In this document: piece by piece, positions 1-9,283 of the stretch
Layout of the letters: every line of letters starts with the position of its first letter
Position numbering within the stretch: the first letter of the stretch is position 1
Source of the DNA: an uncultured Prevotella sp.
GTDB taxonomy: Bacteria; Bacteroidota; Bacteroidia; Bacteroidales; Bacteroidaceae
Direction: 5' to 3'
NCBI GenBank assembly: GCA_902491375.1
Contig: CABUHE010000004.1
Coordinates: 1-64,000, forward strand
DNA length: 64,000 nucleotides
The notes under the pieces: model-generated
The model's database searches: none
What the model saw: only the letters and a program-made list of their open reading frames with translations
Told to the model about the DNA's origin: nothing
Position numbers and translations under genes: made by a program

Positions 1-18
1 ATCTGAGATGAAACAAAC

Positions 19-58
19 AGAGGCCATCTCAAGTCTATTTTGAGACAGCCTCTTTTTT
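19..58 (+). terminator. Rho-independent-type terminator for a gene left of the window
   Basis: AGAGGC (19-24) pairs with GCCTCT (48-53), and TCTCAA (27-32) pairs with TTGAGA (40-45), with an internal CA/CA mismatch. A run of six T follows on the plus strand (53-58). The T run is on the plus side, so it most likely ends a plus-strand transcript entering from the left. It may also serve the minus-strand GH2 gene that stops at 121. Confidence 0.8.
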
Positions 59-120
59 ATTTTGCAGTCAGCAAAACCGCAATAAGCCTCGCGACTATTT
101 ACATCCAGGCGGCAGAAATG

Positions 121-1950
121 TCATTTCCGCTCTTCCATCTTTTTCTTGTAGAAGTCCCTTAACACGTAGAATGCCTGCTTCTTTTGTCCCTGATCGGAAA
201 TGACACCCTTTCTGTTGAAGAAGTCCTGTATGCCGTGTAACTGACGACGGGCGGAACGGAAGTCCATAAGAATCCACGGAGATGTACCGGCAAAGCCATC
301 CACACGGTTATACATGTCCAACGTCTGCCGGTAGAGTTCAGCCTGATATTCTTCAGTCCAGCGTTGTGTCTTGTCCCCATGCATGCCATAGAGCGCACCA
401 CCGCCGAACTCGCTGACAAAGAACGGTTTGTCATAAGGAATGTCCCATTTGCGTGTGGCGCAGTCTTCCACCTTTCCGCCATACCAGCCCAGGTAATTGT
501 TGAAACTTATAATGTCGACGTAGCTGCTCATGTTGTCATGCACACGGCTCGTATTGTTGTCTGTACCACTTACTTCCATCGCCATACTTACCAGGCGGGT
601 GTCGTCTTTCGCTTTGACGGTCTTCACCAGATTGGCAAGAAACTTGTCGCGCGCCGCACTGTGCGGAGTCTCGTTTGCCACCGACCATATTACGATTGCG
701 CAACGGTTCTTGTCGCGGTCTATCATGTCGGTAAGCTGCTTCTGCGCATTGAGGTAAGTGTCAGGATTGTCCCAATGTATAGTCCAGTAAACAGGTATTT
801 CTGACCAGATCATAAAGCCCATTTCCTCTGCCATCCTTACCATAGCTTCGTTATGCGGATAGTGTGCCAGACGCACGAAGTTACAGTTAAGCTCTTTTGC
901 CCAATTAAGCAGAGTACGACATTCAGCCTCATTGCTTACCCTGCCTTGTCTGAACGGAGCTTCCTCATGAATGGATATGCCTCTGAGGAATACCTTCTTT
1001 CCGTTGAGCAGAATATCTTTACCCGATGTCTCTATATGACGGAATCCTATTCTGTCGTTCAGCACCTCAGTTCCGTGTACCAGGGTAACTTTATAAAGTT
1101 TCGGCGACTCCGGCGACCAAAGTTCCGGCCTGGCTTTCAGGCTGAACTGCGCACGGCCCTGTGCGTCGGTAGTCAATTGCTTATTGATTTTCAGTTCGTC
1201 AATACGCAGCGTAACCTTCTCACCTGCAAGCGGCCTGTTCAGCTGTACGTAACCTTGCAGCTCGTTATACTTTCCAGATGCAAGTTCCAGACGATAATCA
1301 TCTACTGAAGTTTCAGGTGTTTCAACAAGAAGCACGTCACGTGTTATTCCGCCGTAGTTCCACCAGTCAGAATTGACCGTAGGCACATTTTCAGGACGAC
1401 GCTCATTGTTTACTCTTACTACAACGAAGTTGTCGCCATCCTTAACTTTATCGGTAATGTCAAAATAAAAAGGCGTGAACCCACCTTCATGTACTCCCAA
1501 CTTCTCACCATTCAGATATACATAAGCCAGATAATTTACCGCTCCGAAATACAGATAGACGCGTTTGCCGTCTTTCGGCTTATAACTGAAGTCCTTTTTA
1601 TACCATATACTGCCTTCATAGAAGAACAGTTCGTCGCGCTGGGTATTCCAGTCACGAGGCACAACCAGCTGCTCAGCCTTACTGAAATCATATTCAACCA
1701 TATCAGAAGGACTCTTAGGCTGCTGGTTTTTGAAAAATCCATTAGAACTTTCAGCCAGTCGGTAGTCATAGAAGCCGGCGTCAAAAGGATCTACTATGGT
1801 CTGCCATGTACCGTTGAGCGATGTTATGTCACGGCTGTAAACATTTTGCAGCACAAGTTGTCTGCCGTTTTGTTCCTTGTTCTGCCCATACATATCTGAA
1901 GCAAAACCAATAATAAAAACAAGTAGAGTTGTAATCAGTAGTTTTTTCAT
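121..1950 (-). CDS. Secreted GH2 beta-glucuronidase
   Basis: 609-residue glycoside hydrolase of family 2, predicted to remove terminal beta-D-glucuronic acid from glycans in the periplasm or at the surface. A Sec signal peptide covers about residues 1-23 (hydrophobic LLITTLLVFIIGFA, then ASDMYGQ). The GH2 sugar-binding sandwich covers roughly 40-220, the Ig-like domain 220-310 and the TIM barrel 310-600. The acid/base is E427 in VANETP and the nucleophile E514 in SEFGGG. The motif NRK at 579-581, in FFNRKGV, matches the NxK signature that recognises the uronate carboxylate in beta-glucuronidases; this separates it from beta-galactosidases. The length is normal for the family. It is a single gene, divergent from the hut operon, so probably independently regulated. 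The activity class is well supported; the natural substrate is unknown. Confidence 0.88.
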   Translation of the reverse strand: MKKLLITTLLVFIIGFASDMYGQNKEQNGRQLVLQNVYSRDITSLNGTWQTIVDPFDAGFYDYRLAESSNGFFKNQQPKSPSDMVEYDFSKAEQLVVPRDWNTQRDELFFYEGSIWYKKDFSYKPKDGKRVYLYFGAVNYLAYVYLNGEKLGVHEGGFTPFYFDITDKVKDGDNFVVVRVNNERRPENVPTVNSDWWNYGGITRDVLLVETPETSVDDYRLELASGKYNELQGYVQLNRPLAGEKVTLRIDELKINKQLTTDAQGRAQFSLKARPELWSPESPKLYKVTLVHGTEVLNDRIGFRHIETSGKDILLNGKKVFLRGISIHEEAPFRQGRVSNEAECRTLLNWAKELNCNFVRLAHYPHNEAMVRMAEEMGFMIWSEIPVYWTIHWDNPDTYLNAQKQLTDMIDRDKNRCAIVIWSVANETPHSAARDKFLANLVKTVKAKDDTRLVSMAMEVSGTDNNTSRVHDNMSSYVDIISFNNYLGWYGGKVEDCATRKWDIPYDKPFFVSEFGGGALYGMHGDKTQRWTEEYQAELYRQTLDMYNRVDGFAGTSPWILMDFRSARRQLHGIQDFFNRKGVISDQGQKKQAFYVLRDFYKKKMEERK

Positions 1951-2099
1951 ACAGATTTATTGTCTAAAAGGTTTGTTAATAACAGTAATTTATGATTATT
2001 TATAAGGTATCAGATTATAGCAAAAACATTCAGCCGTTGAACCATTTACTGTACTTTACAAGTAAATATACAGACAAATGTTACAACGCTTACAGATGA

Positions 2100-2107
2100 C
2101 AAAGTTA
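2100..2107 (-). promoter_or_regulatory. Candidate -7 box for the GH2 gene
   Basis: On the minus strand this reads TAACTTTG, a full match to the Bacteroidetes -7 consensus TAnnTTTG. It would give a leader of about 140 nt before the ATG at 1950. No convincing -33 TTTG lies at the usual 19-21 bp. A second match, TATATTTG, at 2171-2164 is an alternative. Confidence 0.4.
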
Positions 2108-2480
2108 TATAATTATTTTATATAACAGATTGTAAGCAACATTTATTTTTACATCTGAACCAACAAATATACAAATTGTTGTATAAATAAATACGCAACA
2201 ATTCTACATCAAACTGTCAGGTTACAAACTGTAACATAGCAGATACAGCGCAGGATGACATTCTTTCAACTATCCATTTTGCTGCTTAGAATAAAGAAAA
2301 ACAAGACTTAGAAAAAGTTAATGTACATATTTATTCAAGATGTATGTTACTTACTTTTTGAAAGTTTACACATATACAAAGGACCAAGCATCTTCCTATA
2401 TGTCATAAATAAAGCATTTAAAGAATACAATTTGCTATTATAACACTGAAAAGCAGGACTTTAAAATTCCTATGCTTTTC

Positions 2481-2511
2481 TTGCAACTTATACTTAAAAA
2501 TACTATCTTTG
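2481..2511 (+). promoter_or_regulatory. Promoter of the hut operon
   Basis: The -7 box TATCTTTG is at 2504-2511 and a -33 box TTGC at 2481-2484, with about 20 bp between them, as is normal for Bacteroidetes sigma-ABfr. Transcription should start near 2517, leaving a leader of about 90 nt before ftcD. Confidence 0.7.
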
Positions 2512-2533
2512 CACATCAAGAAACACAATCTGT

Positions 2534-2557
2534 CCGGCCACCGGTGACGGAAGCCGG
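2534..2557 (+). other. GC-rich hairpin in the hut leader
   Basis: CCGGC (2534-2538) pairs with GCCGG (2553-2557) around a 14-nt loop that contains the palindrome ACCGGT. It lies about 20 nt downstream of the predicted start of transcription, in an otherwise AT-rich leader, so it could be a regulatory leader structure or an operator. Its role is unknown. Confidence 0.45.
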
Positions 2558-2607
2558 CGAATAAATTTGCTTACAATTACATATTAACATACTTTGAATT
2601 AAATGCT

Positions 2608-4326
2608 ATGGCAAAAACAAGGCAGATAGTTGAGTGCGTGCCCAACTTCAGCGAAGGACGCGACAAGGCTGTAATCAAACAAATCACTGACGTGATTGAA
2701 AAAAGCGAAGGCGTAAAACTTCTCGACGTAGACCCAGGTGAGGCTACCAACCGCACTGTGGTAACGTTTGTCGGCGAACCGGCAGATGTTGTAGAAGCCG
2801 CTTTCAAGGCAGTAAAAAAGGCCGGTGAGGTTATCGATATGCGCCACCACCACGGCGCTCATCCGCGTATGGGTGCAACTGATGTGTGCCCTCTGGTGCC
2901 GGTAAGCGGAATAACGCTTGAAGAATGTGCCGAACTTGCACGCAAACTGGCCGAGCGTATAGCGAACGAACTCAGCATTCCATGCTACTGCTACGAAGCA
3001 GCTGCGTTCAAACCTGAAAGACGCAATCTGGCTGTATGCCGCAAGGGCGAGTATGAGGCTCTGCCCGAGAAGCTGGCTGACCCGAACGGAAAACCTGACT
3101 TCGGCGCACGTCCTTATGACGAAGGCGTAGCCAAGACGGGATGTACAGCAGTAGGCGCACGCGACTTCCTTATAGCCGTAAACTTCAACCTCAACACCAC
3201 ATCTACCCGACGTGCCAACGCCATAGCGTTTGACGTCCGCGAAAAAGGACGCCCAGTACGTGAAGGTAACCCTATAACAGGAACCATAAAGCGCGACACC
3301 GACGGCAAGCCCATAATGCGCCCCGGTACACTGAAAGGCACAAAAGCCATAGGCTGGTTTATCAAGGAGTATGGCATTGCACAGGTTTCAATGAACATTA
3401 CAGACATCAATGCTACTCCGCTTCACGTCGCATTCGACGAAGTAAGCCGTGCCGCACAGGCACGCGGACTGCGCGTTACTGGAACAGAAATAGTAGGACT
3501 TGTGCCAGAACGCGCCGTTATAGACGCCGGAAAATACTTTCTGCGCAAACAACAGCGCTCTACCGGCATACCTAAGGAGGACATTCTTAACATCGCAATA
3601 AAGTCAATGGGACTCGACGATCTGCGCCCGTTCGTTCCTGAAGAGAAGGTTATCGAATATCTTCTTGACGCAGACCAGAACAACAGCGACAAGCTGACTG
3701 CACTTACAGTGAAAGGATTTGCTGACGAGACTCTGCGCGAATCACCTGCTCCCGGCGGTGGCTCTGTTGCCGCATATATGGGCGCGCTGGGCGCAGCACT
3801 CGGCACAATGGTAGCCAACCTGTCGGCACACAAGCCGGGATGGGACGCACGCTGGGAAGAGTTCAGCAACTGGGCTGACCGTGGCATAGAGCTTGAGACA
3901 GAGCTGCTGCACCTTGTCGATGAAGACACTGAAGCCTTCAACCGCATCATGGCGGCATTCGGCATGCCTAAGAATACCGAAGAAGACAAGCGTCTGCGCG
4001 CTGAAGCAATACAGAGCGCTACCCTATTTGCCGCACAGGTTCCGCTTGAAACGATGAAAGCATCGTTCAAGGCATTCGAGATATGCAAGGCAATGGCAGA
4101 GACAGGCAACCCTAACAGCGTATCAGACGCAGGTGTAGGCGCACTTGCCGCACGTGCTGCCGTACTCGGCGCAGGTCTGAACGTTAAGATTAACGCATCT
4201 TCACTGAAAGACAAAGCCGTAGCCGATGAGCTTACGACTGAAGCTGATAAGCTGATGAAAGACGCCGACGCGGCTGAGCGTGAGATTATGACAATCGTTG
4301 AAAATACAATAAACAAGAATAATTAA
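2608..4326 (+). CDS. ftcD: Bifunctional glutamate formimidoyltransferase / formimidoyl-THF cyclodeaminase
   Basis: 572-residue cytosolic enzyme for the last steps of histidine degradation. It moves the formimino group from formiminoglutamate to tetrahydrofolate, releasing glutamate. It then deaminates 5-formimino-THF to 5,10-methenyl-THF and ammonia. The transferase covers about residues 1-330, starting with the typical VECVPNFSEGRD and containing RMGATDVCP. The cyclodeaminase covers about 370-565 and carries ESPAPGGGSVAA. The full-length fusion resembles the animal FTCD architecture; some relatives use two separate genes instead. It is the first gene of the hut operon and ends 4 bp before hutU. 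The ATG at 2608 fits the conserved N-terminus. Confidence 0.95.
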   Translation: MAKTRQIVECVPNFSEGRDKAVIKQITDVIEKSEGVKLLDVDPGEATNRTVVTFVGEPADVVEAAFKAVKKAGEVIDMRHHHGAHPRMGATDVCPLVPVSGITLEECAELARKLAERIANELSIPCYCYEAAAFKPERRNLAVCRKGEYEALPEKLADPNGKPDFGARPYDEGVAKTGCTAVGARDFLIAVNFNLNTTSTRRANAIAFDVREKGRPVREGNPITGTIKRDTDGKPIMRPGTLKGTKAIGWFIKEYGIAQVSMNITDINATPLHVAFDEVSRAAQARGLRVTGTEIVGLVPERAVIDAGKYFLRKQQRSTGIPKEDILNIAIKSMGLDDLRPFVPEEKVIEYLLDADQNNSDKLTALTVKGFADETLRESPAPGGGSVAAYMGALGAALGTMVANLSAHKPGWDARWEEFSNWADRGIELETELLHLVDEDTEAFNRIMAAFGMPKNTEEDKRLRAEAIQSATLFAAQVPLETMKASFKAFEICKAMAETGNPNSVSDAGVGALAARAAVLGAGLNVKINASSLKDKAVADELTTEADKLMKDADAAEREIMTIVENTINKNN

Positions 4327-4330
4327 ATAA

Positions 4331-6346
4331 ATGACAAAAGAGCAGTTTGCAGAGGAAATACGTGCCGGAATACCCGACGTATTACCTGAACCGATGCCTT
4401 ATGACACCGAAATAAACCATGCGCCTAAGCGCAAGGACATTTTGACAAAAGAAGAGAAGAAGCTCGCACTGCGCAACGCCTTGAGGTATTTCCCCAAGAA
4501 ATTCCACGCAACGCTGGCTCCTGAGTTTGCTGAAGAACTTGAGAAGTACGGCCGAATCTATATGTACCGCTTCCGTCCACGCTACGAGATGTACGCCCGT
4601 CCGATTGACGAATATCCGCACAAATCGTTGCAGGCAGCAGCCATCATGCTGATGATTCAGAACAACCTGAACCCGGCAGTGGCACAGCATCCACACGAAC
4701 TGATAATCTACGGAGGCAACGGAGCCATATTCCAGAACTGGGCTCAATACCGTCTGACAATGAAATACCTGAGCGAAATGACTGACGAGCAGACACTCGT
4801 AATGTATTCAGGACATCCGCTCGGACTCTTCCCGTCACACAAGAACGCGCCGAGAGTTGTCGTTACAAACGGTATGGTTATACCTAACTATTCTAAACCA
4901 GACGACTGGGAGCGCATGAACGCTCTCGGAGTGAGCCAGTACGGACAGATGACCGCAGGCTCATATATGTATATCGGTCCGCAGGGAATTGTCCACGGAA
5001 CTACAATAACAGTGCTCAACGCCGCACGTATGCAGCTCAGGAAGGACAAGAACCGTAAAGACATCCACGGAATGTTGTTCGTATCGTCAGGTCTTGGCGG
5101 TATGTCAGGTGCTCAGCCTAAGGCTGGCAACATAGCCGGAGTAGTAAGCGTTGTAGCTGAAATCAACCCGTTGGCAGCACAGAAACGTTACGACCAGGGC
5201 TGGGTTGACGAGCTTCACACAAATCTTGACGAACTGATTCCGTCAGTACGCAAGGCTGTTGAAGAAAAGAAAACAGTATCAATGGCTTACGTAGGAAACA
5301 TAGTTGACCTCTGGGAACGTCTCGCTGACGAAGGCATCAAGGTTGACTTGGGAAGCGACCAGACATCTCTCCACAACCCGTGGGCAGGCGGATATTATCC
5401 TGTCGGCATGACTTTTGAGGAGTCAAAGAAGATGATGGCAGATAATCCGGCAGAGTTCCGCGAGCGCGTACAGGCTTCACTGCGCCGTCAGGTAGCAGCA
5501 ATCAACAAGCTGACAGAGCGCGGAATGTATTTCTTCGACTATGGAAACGCCTTCCTGCTTCAGTCACAGCGTGCAGGAGCTGACATAATGGGAGCTGACG
5601 GCAAGTTCCGTTATCCTTCTTACGTACAGGATATTATGGGCCCAATGTTCTTCGACTACGGCTTTGGTCCGTTCCGTTGGGTTTGTACATCAGGCGACCC
5701 GAAAGACCTTGAGAAGACTGACCGCATAGCAGCCGAAGTTCTTGAAGGAATAAAGAAGACTGCTCCTGAAGAGATTCAGGGCCAGATGGAAGACAACATC
5801 CACTGGATTAAAGAAGCCGGACGCAACCACCTCGTTGTTGGTTCACAGGCCCGTATCCTCTACGCTGACGCTGAAGGCCGCGCTAAGATAGCAACAGCAT
5901 TCAACGAAGCTATAAAGAGTGGAGAGATAAGCCGGCCGATAGTACTCGGACGCGACCATCACGATGTTTCAGGAACAGACTCTCCTTTCCGCGAGACAAG
6001 CAACATATACGACGGTTCACAGTTCTGCGCCGACATGGCTGTTCAGAACGTTATCGGCGACTCTTTCCGTGGCGCGACATGGGTTTCACTCCACAATGGT
6101 GGCGGAGTCGGCTGGGGAGAAGTCATCAACGGCGGCTTCGGTATGGTTATCGACGGTGGTGAAGACAGCGCACGCCATATCCGTGAAATGCTCTTCTGGG
6201 ACGTAAACAATGGTATCGCACGCCGAAGCTGGGCTCGCAACGAAGGCTCAATGCACAGCATTGTACGTGAAATGGAACGTACCCCTGAGCTGAAAGTAAC
6301 AATGCCTAATCTCGTTGACGACAGCATAATTGACGGAATTTATTAA
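4331..6346 (+). CDS. hutU: Urocanate hydratase (urocanase)
   Basis: 671-residue cytosolic enzyme that converts urocanate to 4-imidazolone-5-propionate using tightly bound NAD+. Family motifs include YGGNGAIFQNWAQYRLTMKYL near residues 126-146, MYSGHPLGLFPSH and SSGLGGMSGAQPKAGN, which fits nucleotide binding. The C-terminal part holds GRDHHDVSGTDSPFRET. It is about 110 residues longer than the classical 557-residue Pseudomonas enzyme, as in the long form I recall from Bacteroidetes. It starts 4 bp after the ftcD stop, so the two are co-transcribed. A 143-bp structured gap separates it from hutH. Confidence 0.96.
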   Translation: MTKEQFAEEIRAGIPDVLPEPMPYDTEINHAPKRKDILTKEEKKLALRNALRYFPKKFHATLAPEFAEELEKYGRIYMYRFRPRYEMYARPIDEYPHKSLQAAAIMLMIQNNLNPAVAQHPHELIIYGGNGAIFQNWAQYRLTMKYLSEMTDEQTLVMYSGHPLGLFPSHKNAPRVVVTNGMVIPNYSKPDDWERMNALGVSQYGQMTAGSYMYIGPQGIVHGTTITVLNAARMQLRKDKNRKDIHGMLFVSSGLGGMSGAQPKAGNIAGVVSVVAEINPLAAQKRYDQGWVDELHTNLDELIPSVRKAVEEKKTVSMAYVGNIVDLWERLADEGIKVDLGSDQTSLHNPWAGGYYPVGMTFEESKKMMADNPAEFRERVQASLRRQVAAINKLTERGMYFFDYGNAFLLQSQRAGADIMGADGKFRYPSYVQDIMGPMFFDYGFGPFRWVCTSGDPKDLEKTDRIAAEVLEGIKKTAPEEIQGQMEDNIHWIKEAGRNHLVVGSQARILYADAEGRAKIATAFNEAIKSGEISRPIVLGRDHHDVSGTDSPFRETSNIYDGSQFCADMAVQNVIGDSFRGATWVSLHNGGGVGWGEVINGGFGMVIDGGEDSARHIREMLFWDVNNGIARRSWARNEGSMHSIVREMERTPELKVTMPNLVDDSIIDGIY

Positions 6347-6355
6347 TACACACTC

Positions 6356-6432
6356 AAGAGTTAAGAAGATATGACTATAAAAGAATATAACGCCTTGCGG
6401 CAATATTCAAGATAGATATCTTCTTCACTCTT
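6356..6432 (+). other. Long intercistronic stem-loop between hutU and hutH
   Basis: AAGAGT (6356-6361) plus AAGAAGATAT (6363-6372) pair with ATATCTTCTT (6416-6425) plus ACTCTT (6427-6432). This gives a 16-bp stem with a single T/C mismatch. The 43-nt loop contains a small nested GCC/GGC hairpin. No T run follows, so it does not look like a simple terminator. A role in mRNA processing, stability or partial attenuation inside the operon is possible. Confidence 0.6.
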
Positions 6433-6489
6433 ACTTTAAATGGCATATTCCACCAATATTTTTTATTCCTAACCATTAAATTTTAAAAC

Positions 6490-7983
6490 ATGATTCACCA
6501 AATATCAGCAGAACATCTTTCTATTGAACGCGTAGGCGAAATAATAAAGAACGGATATAAAATAGAACTTAGTGACGATGCACGCAACCGTATTGTACGT
6601 TGCCGCGAATACCTTGACAAGAAAATAGCTGAGACAAAAGCTCCTATCTATGGCGTAACAACAGGCTTCGGTTCTCTGTGCAACGTGTCAATAGGCAAAG
6701 ATCATCTGGCACAGTTGCAGAAAAACCTCATGATGTCTCACGCTTGCGGTACAGGCGACCGTGTACCAAACGAGATTGTCAAGATAATGCTTCTGCTGAA
6801 AATCCAGTCACTCAGCTACGGATACTCAGGCTGTCAGCTTGAAACTGTACAGCGTCTTATCGACTTCTTCAACAACGACGTTTACCCAGTTGTTTATATG
6901 CAGGGTTCACTCGGAGCATCAGGCGACCTTGTACCGCTGGCTCACCTGTGCCTGCCGTTGGTCGGACTCGGCGACGTTGAATATCAAGGAAAGGTTATGA
7001 CAGGAGCTGAAGTGCTGCGTCTGAACGGATGGGAGCCGATCCAGCTGGCTTCAAAAGAAGGTCTTGCCCTTCTCAATGGAACACAGAACATGAGCGCATT
7101 CGCAGTATGGGCTGTACTTAACAGCAAACGACTGGGCGACTGGGCAGATACTATCTCTGCCATGTCACTTGACGCTTATTGCGGACTTGTTGAACCATTC
7201 ACCGATGCTGTACACCAGGTTCGTCCACACAAAGGTCAGATTGAGACCGCAGCACGTATGCGCAAACTGCTTGAAGGCAGCGAAATTGTAACAAAACCGA
7301 AAGACTACGTTCAGGATCCTTATTCGTTCCGCTGCATTCCGCAGGTTCACGGTACATTCAAAGATACATGGAACTATGTTTATTCTGTAATCGACACAGA
7401 AATAAATTCAGCTACTGACAACCCGACCGTCTGCCCTGACGATGACATAATAATCTCTGCAGGCAACTTCCATGGCGAGCCGATAGCGCAGCCTATGGAC
7501 TTCCTCGCCATCGCAGTCAGCGAACTTGCAAACATTTCAGAGCGCCGTATCTATAAACTTGTTTCCGGCACACGCGGACTGCCCAGTTTCCTTGTTGCCA
7601 ATCCGGGAGTAAACAGCGGTTTCATGATTACCCAATACACCGCAGCTTCAGTAGTAAGCCTCAACAAGAGTCTTGCAACTCCGTCTTCAGTCGACAGTAT
7701 CCCGTCAAGTCAAGGACAGGAAGACCACGTAAGTATGGGTGCAAACGCTGCTATCAAGCTCTATAAAGTAGTACTCAACACTGAGCGTGTACTTGCAATC
7801 GAACTGTTCAACGCAAGTCAGGCTCTTGAATTCCGTCGTCCGTTGAAGTCATCACCGATTATCGAAAAGGTATACAAAGCATACCGCGAAAAGGTGCCAT
7901 TCATCGTTAACGACGAAGTAATGTATCCGCATATAAGACATTCTATTGAATTCCTTGAGAACAATGCGCCTGCTTGTCAGTAA
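6490..7983 (+). CDS. hutH: Histidine ammonia-lyase (histidase)
   Basis: 497-residue cytosolic enzyme for the first step of histidine degradation, removing ammonia from L-histidine to give urocanate. The triad A143-S144-G145, in GSLGASGDLVPLAH, is the part that cyclises into the MIO electrophile; its position matches that in characterised histidases (142-144). Other family segments are YGVTTGFGSLCN near 54-65, LLNGTQ and SIPSSQGQEDHVSMG. The length is normal. It overlaps the start of hutI by 20 nt, so the two are probably translationally coupled. Confidence 0.97.
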   Translation: MIHQISAEHLSIERVGEIIKNGYKIELSDDARNRIVRCREYLDKKIAETKAPIYGVTTGFGSLCNVSIGKDHLAQLQKNLMMSHACGTGDRVPNEIVKIMLLLKIQSLSYGYSGCQLETVQRLIDFFNNDVYPVVYMQGSLGASGDLVPLAHLCLPLVGLGDVEYQGKVMTGAEVLRLNGWEPIQLASKEGLALLNGTQNMSAFAVWAVLNSKRLGDWADTISAMSLDAYCGLVEPFTDAVHQVRPHKGQIETAARMRKLLEGSEIVTKPKDYVQDPYSFRCIPQVHGTFKDTWNYVYSVIDTEINSATDNPTVCPDDDIIISAGNFHGEPIAQPMDFLAIAVSELANISERRIYKLVSGTRGLPSFLVANPGVNSGFMITQYTAASVVSLNKSLATPSSVDSIPSSQGQEDHVSMGANAAIKLYKVVLNTERVLAIELFNASQALEFRRPLKSSPIIEKVYKAYREKVPFIVNDEVMYPHIRHSIEFLENNAPACQ

Positions 7984-9199
7984 TATCAAAACACTTGCCG
8001 GCATAGAAACTGCCGGCAAGTCAAGACTCCAGGGCGAAGAAATGAAAAGCCTTGGACAGATTGACGATGCGTGGCTTCTCGCTGAAGACGGCAAGATATC
8101 AGACTTCGGCAGTATGAAAGACATGCCGGCTGAAGGTTTCAAGGCCGATAAAGAGATAGACGCCAGCGGATGTGTAGTGCTGCCGGCATGGTGCGATCCT
8201 CATACACACATTGTCTACGCAGGCAGCCGTGAAGGCGAGTTTGTAGACAAGATAATGGGACTAAGTTATGCAGAAATAGCACGCCGTGGAGGCGGAATAC
8301 TCAATTCAGCCGACCTGCTACACTCTCTCAGCGAAGACGAACTTTATCAGCAAGCCATGCGCAGAGCTGAAGAGATAATGCGCAAAGGCACAGGTTGTGT
8401 TGAAATAAAAAGCGGATACGGACTAAACACAGCAGACGAGATAAAGATGCTGCACGTTATCCGCAGGATTAAAGAAAGCGTCCCGATGCGTGTTGTATCA
8501 ACTTTCCTCGGTGCGCATGCCGTAGGACGCAGTTTCAGTCACACTGAATACGTTGACACGATAATAAGCGAAATGATTCCAGAAGTCGGCCGCGAAGGCC
8601 TTGCTGACTATGTAGATGTGTTCTGTGATGAAGGATTCTTCACTCCTGAAGATACCGACAGAATACTTGAAGCTGCCGCAAAATGGGGAATGAAGCCCAA
8701 GATTCATGTTGACGAGCTGGCTGCCATCGGCGGTCTACCTGTCGCAGTAAAACACGGCGCACTGTCAGTAGACCATCTTGAGAACATGCCCGAAAGCGAG
8801 TTTGACATATTGAAGCACAGCAACACTATGCCGACGGTACTGCCCGGCACATCGTTCTTCCTCAATATGCCTTATGCTCCGGCACGCAAGATGATTGACG
8901 CAGGACTCGGTGTAGCTGTCGCAAGCGACTACAATCCCGGTTCAACACCATCGGGCGACATGAAATTCGTAGTATCACTTGCCTGCATAAAGATGCGCCT
9001 GTTGCCGGCTGAAGCAATAAATGCGGCCACACTCAATGCCGCATACGCAATGGGACTGAGCAACGGATACGGCTCGATAACAGCCGGAAAAGCCGCAAAC
9101 TTCTTCATAACAGAACCTGTTTCATCACTTGACTACATCCCTTACGCATACACGTCGCCGCTCGTCAGCCGCGTATTTTTGAACGGAAAGGAAATCTAA
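7964..9199 (+). CDS. hutI: Imidazolonepropionase
   Basis: 411-residue metal-dependent amidohydrolase that opens the ring of imidazolone propionate to N-formimino-L-glutamate. The HxH metal motif is H80 and H82 in WCDPHTHIVYAG. The family segments KSGYGLN, THAVG-type FLGAHAVG, HVDELA and ASDYNPGS follow in order. The ATG at 7964 gives MRLLVSNIKTL and a 20-nt overlap with hutH; a TTG 18 nt upstream is in frame but unlikely. It is the last gene of the operon and is followed at once by a strong terminator. Confidence 0.95.
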   Translation: MRLLVSNIKTLAGIETAGKSRLQGEEMKSLGQIDDAWLLAEDGKISDFGSMKDMPAEGFKADKEIDASGCVVLPAWCDPHTHIVYAGSREGEFVDKIMGLSYAEIARRGGGILNSADLLHSLSEDELYQQAMRRAEEIMRKGTGCVEIKSGYGLNTADEIKMLHVIRRIKESVPMRVVSTFLGAHAVGRSFSHTEYVDTIISEMIPEVGREGLADYVDVFCDEGFFTPEDTDRILEAAAKWGMKPKIHVDELAAIGGLPVAVKHGALSVDHLENMPESEFDILKHSNTMPTVLPGTSFFLNMPYAPARKMIDAGLGVAVASDYNPGSTPSGDMKFVVSLACIKMRLLPAEAINAATLNAAYAMGLSNGYGSITAGKAANFFITEPVSSLDYIPYAYTSPLVSRVFLNGKEI

Positions 9200-9225
9200 A
9201 CAAAACAGATAATCCTATAAAAAGC

Positions 9226-9270
9226 AACCAGCCCAAAGCAGTCTTTCCATCAGACAGCTTTGGGCTGGTT
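9226..9270. terminator. Bidirectional terminator between hutI and the TonB receptor
   Basis: AACCAGCCCAAAGC (9226-9239) is perfectly complementary to GCTTTGGGCTGGTT (9257-9270), and AGTC/GAC in the loop extends the stem. It lies 26 bp past the hutI stop and 13 bp past the minus-strand receptor stop, so it serves both converging transcripts. Confidence 0.85.
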
Positions 9271-9283
9271 TATTATAATGGCA

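Larger units (their letters stand above)
1951..2607. other. Divergent AT-rich intergenic region between GH2 and the hut operon
   Basis: This 657-bp gap holds the promoters of both flanking transcription units. The plus-strand hut promoter is near 2481-2511 and a candidate minus-strand promoter is near 2100-2107. No ORF, RNA gene or 22-bp repeat array was seen in it. The right end carries a GC-rich hairpin in the hut leader (2534-2557). Confidence 0.6.

Noticed and set aside
1951..2607. tRNA or small RNA gene in the hut/GH2 gap
   Set aside because: No cloverleaf, T-arm GTTCRANNC-like motif or terminator was found; the GC-rich part is explained by a leader hairpin.
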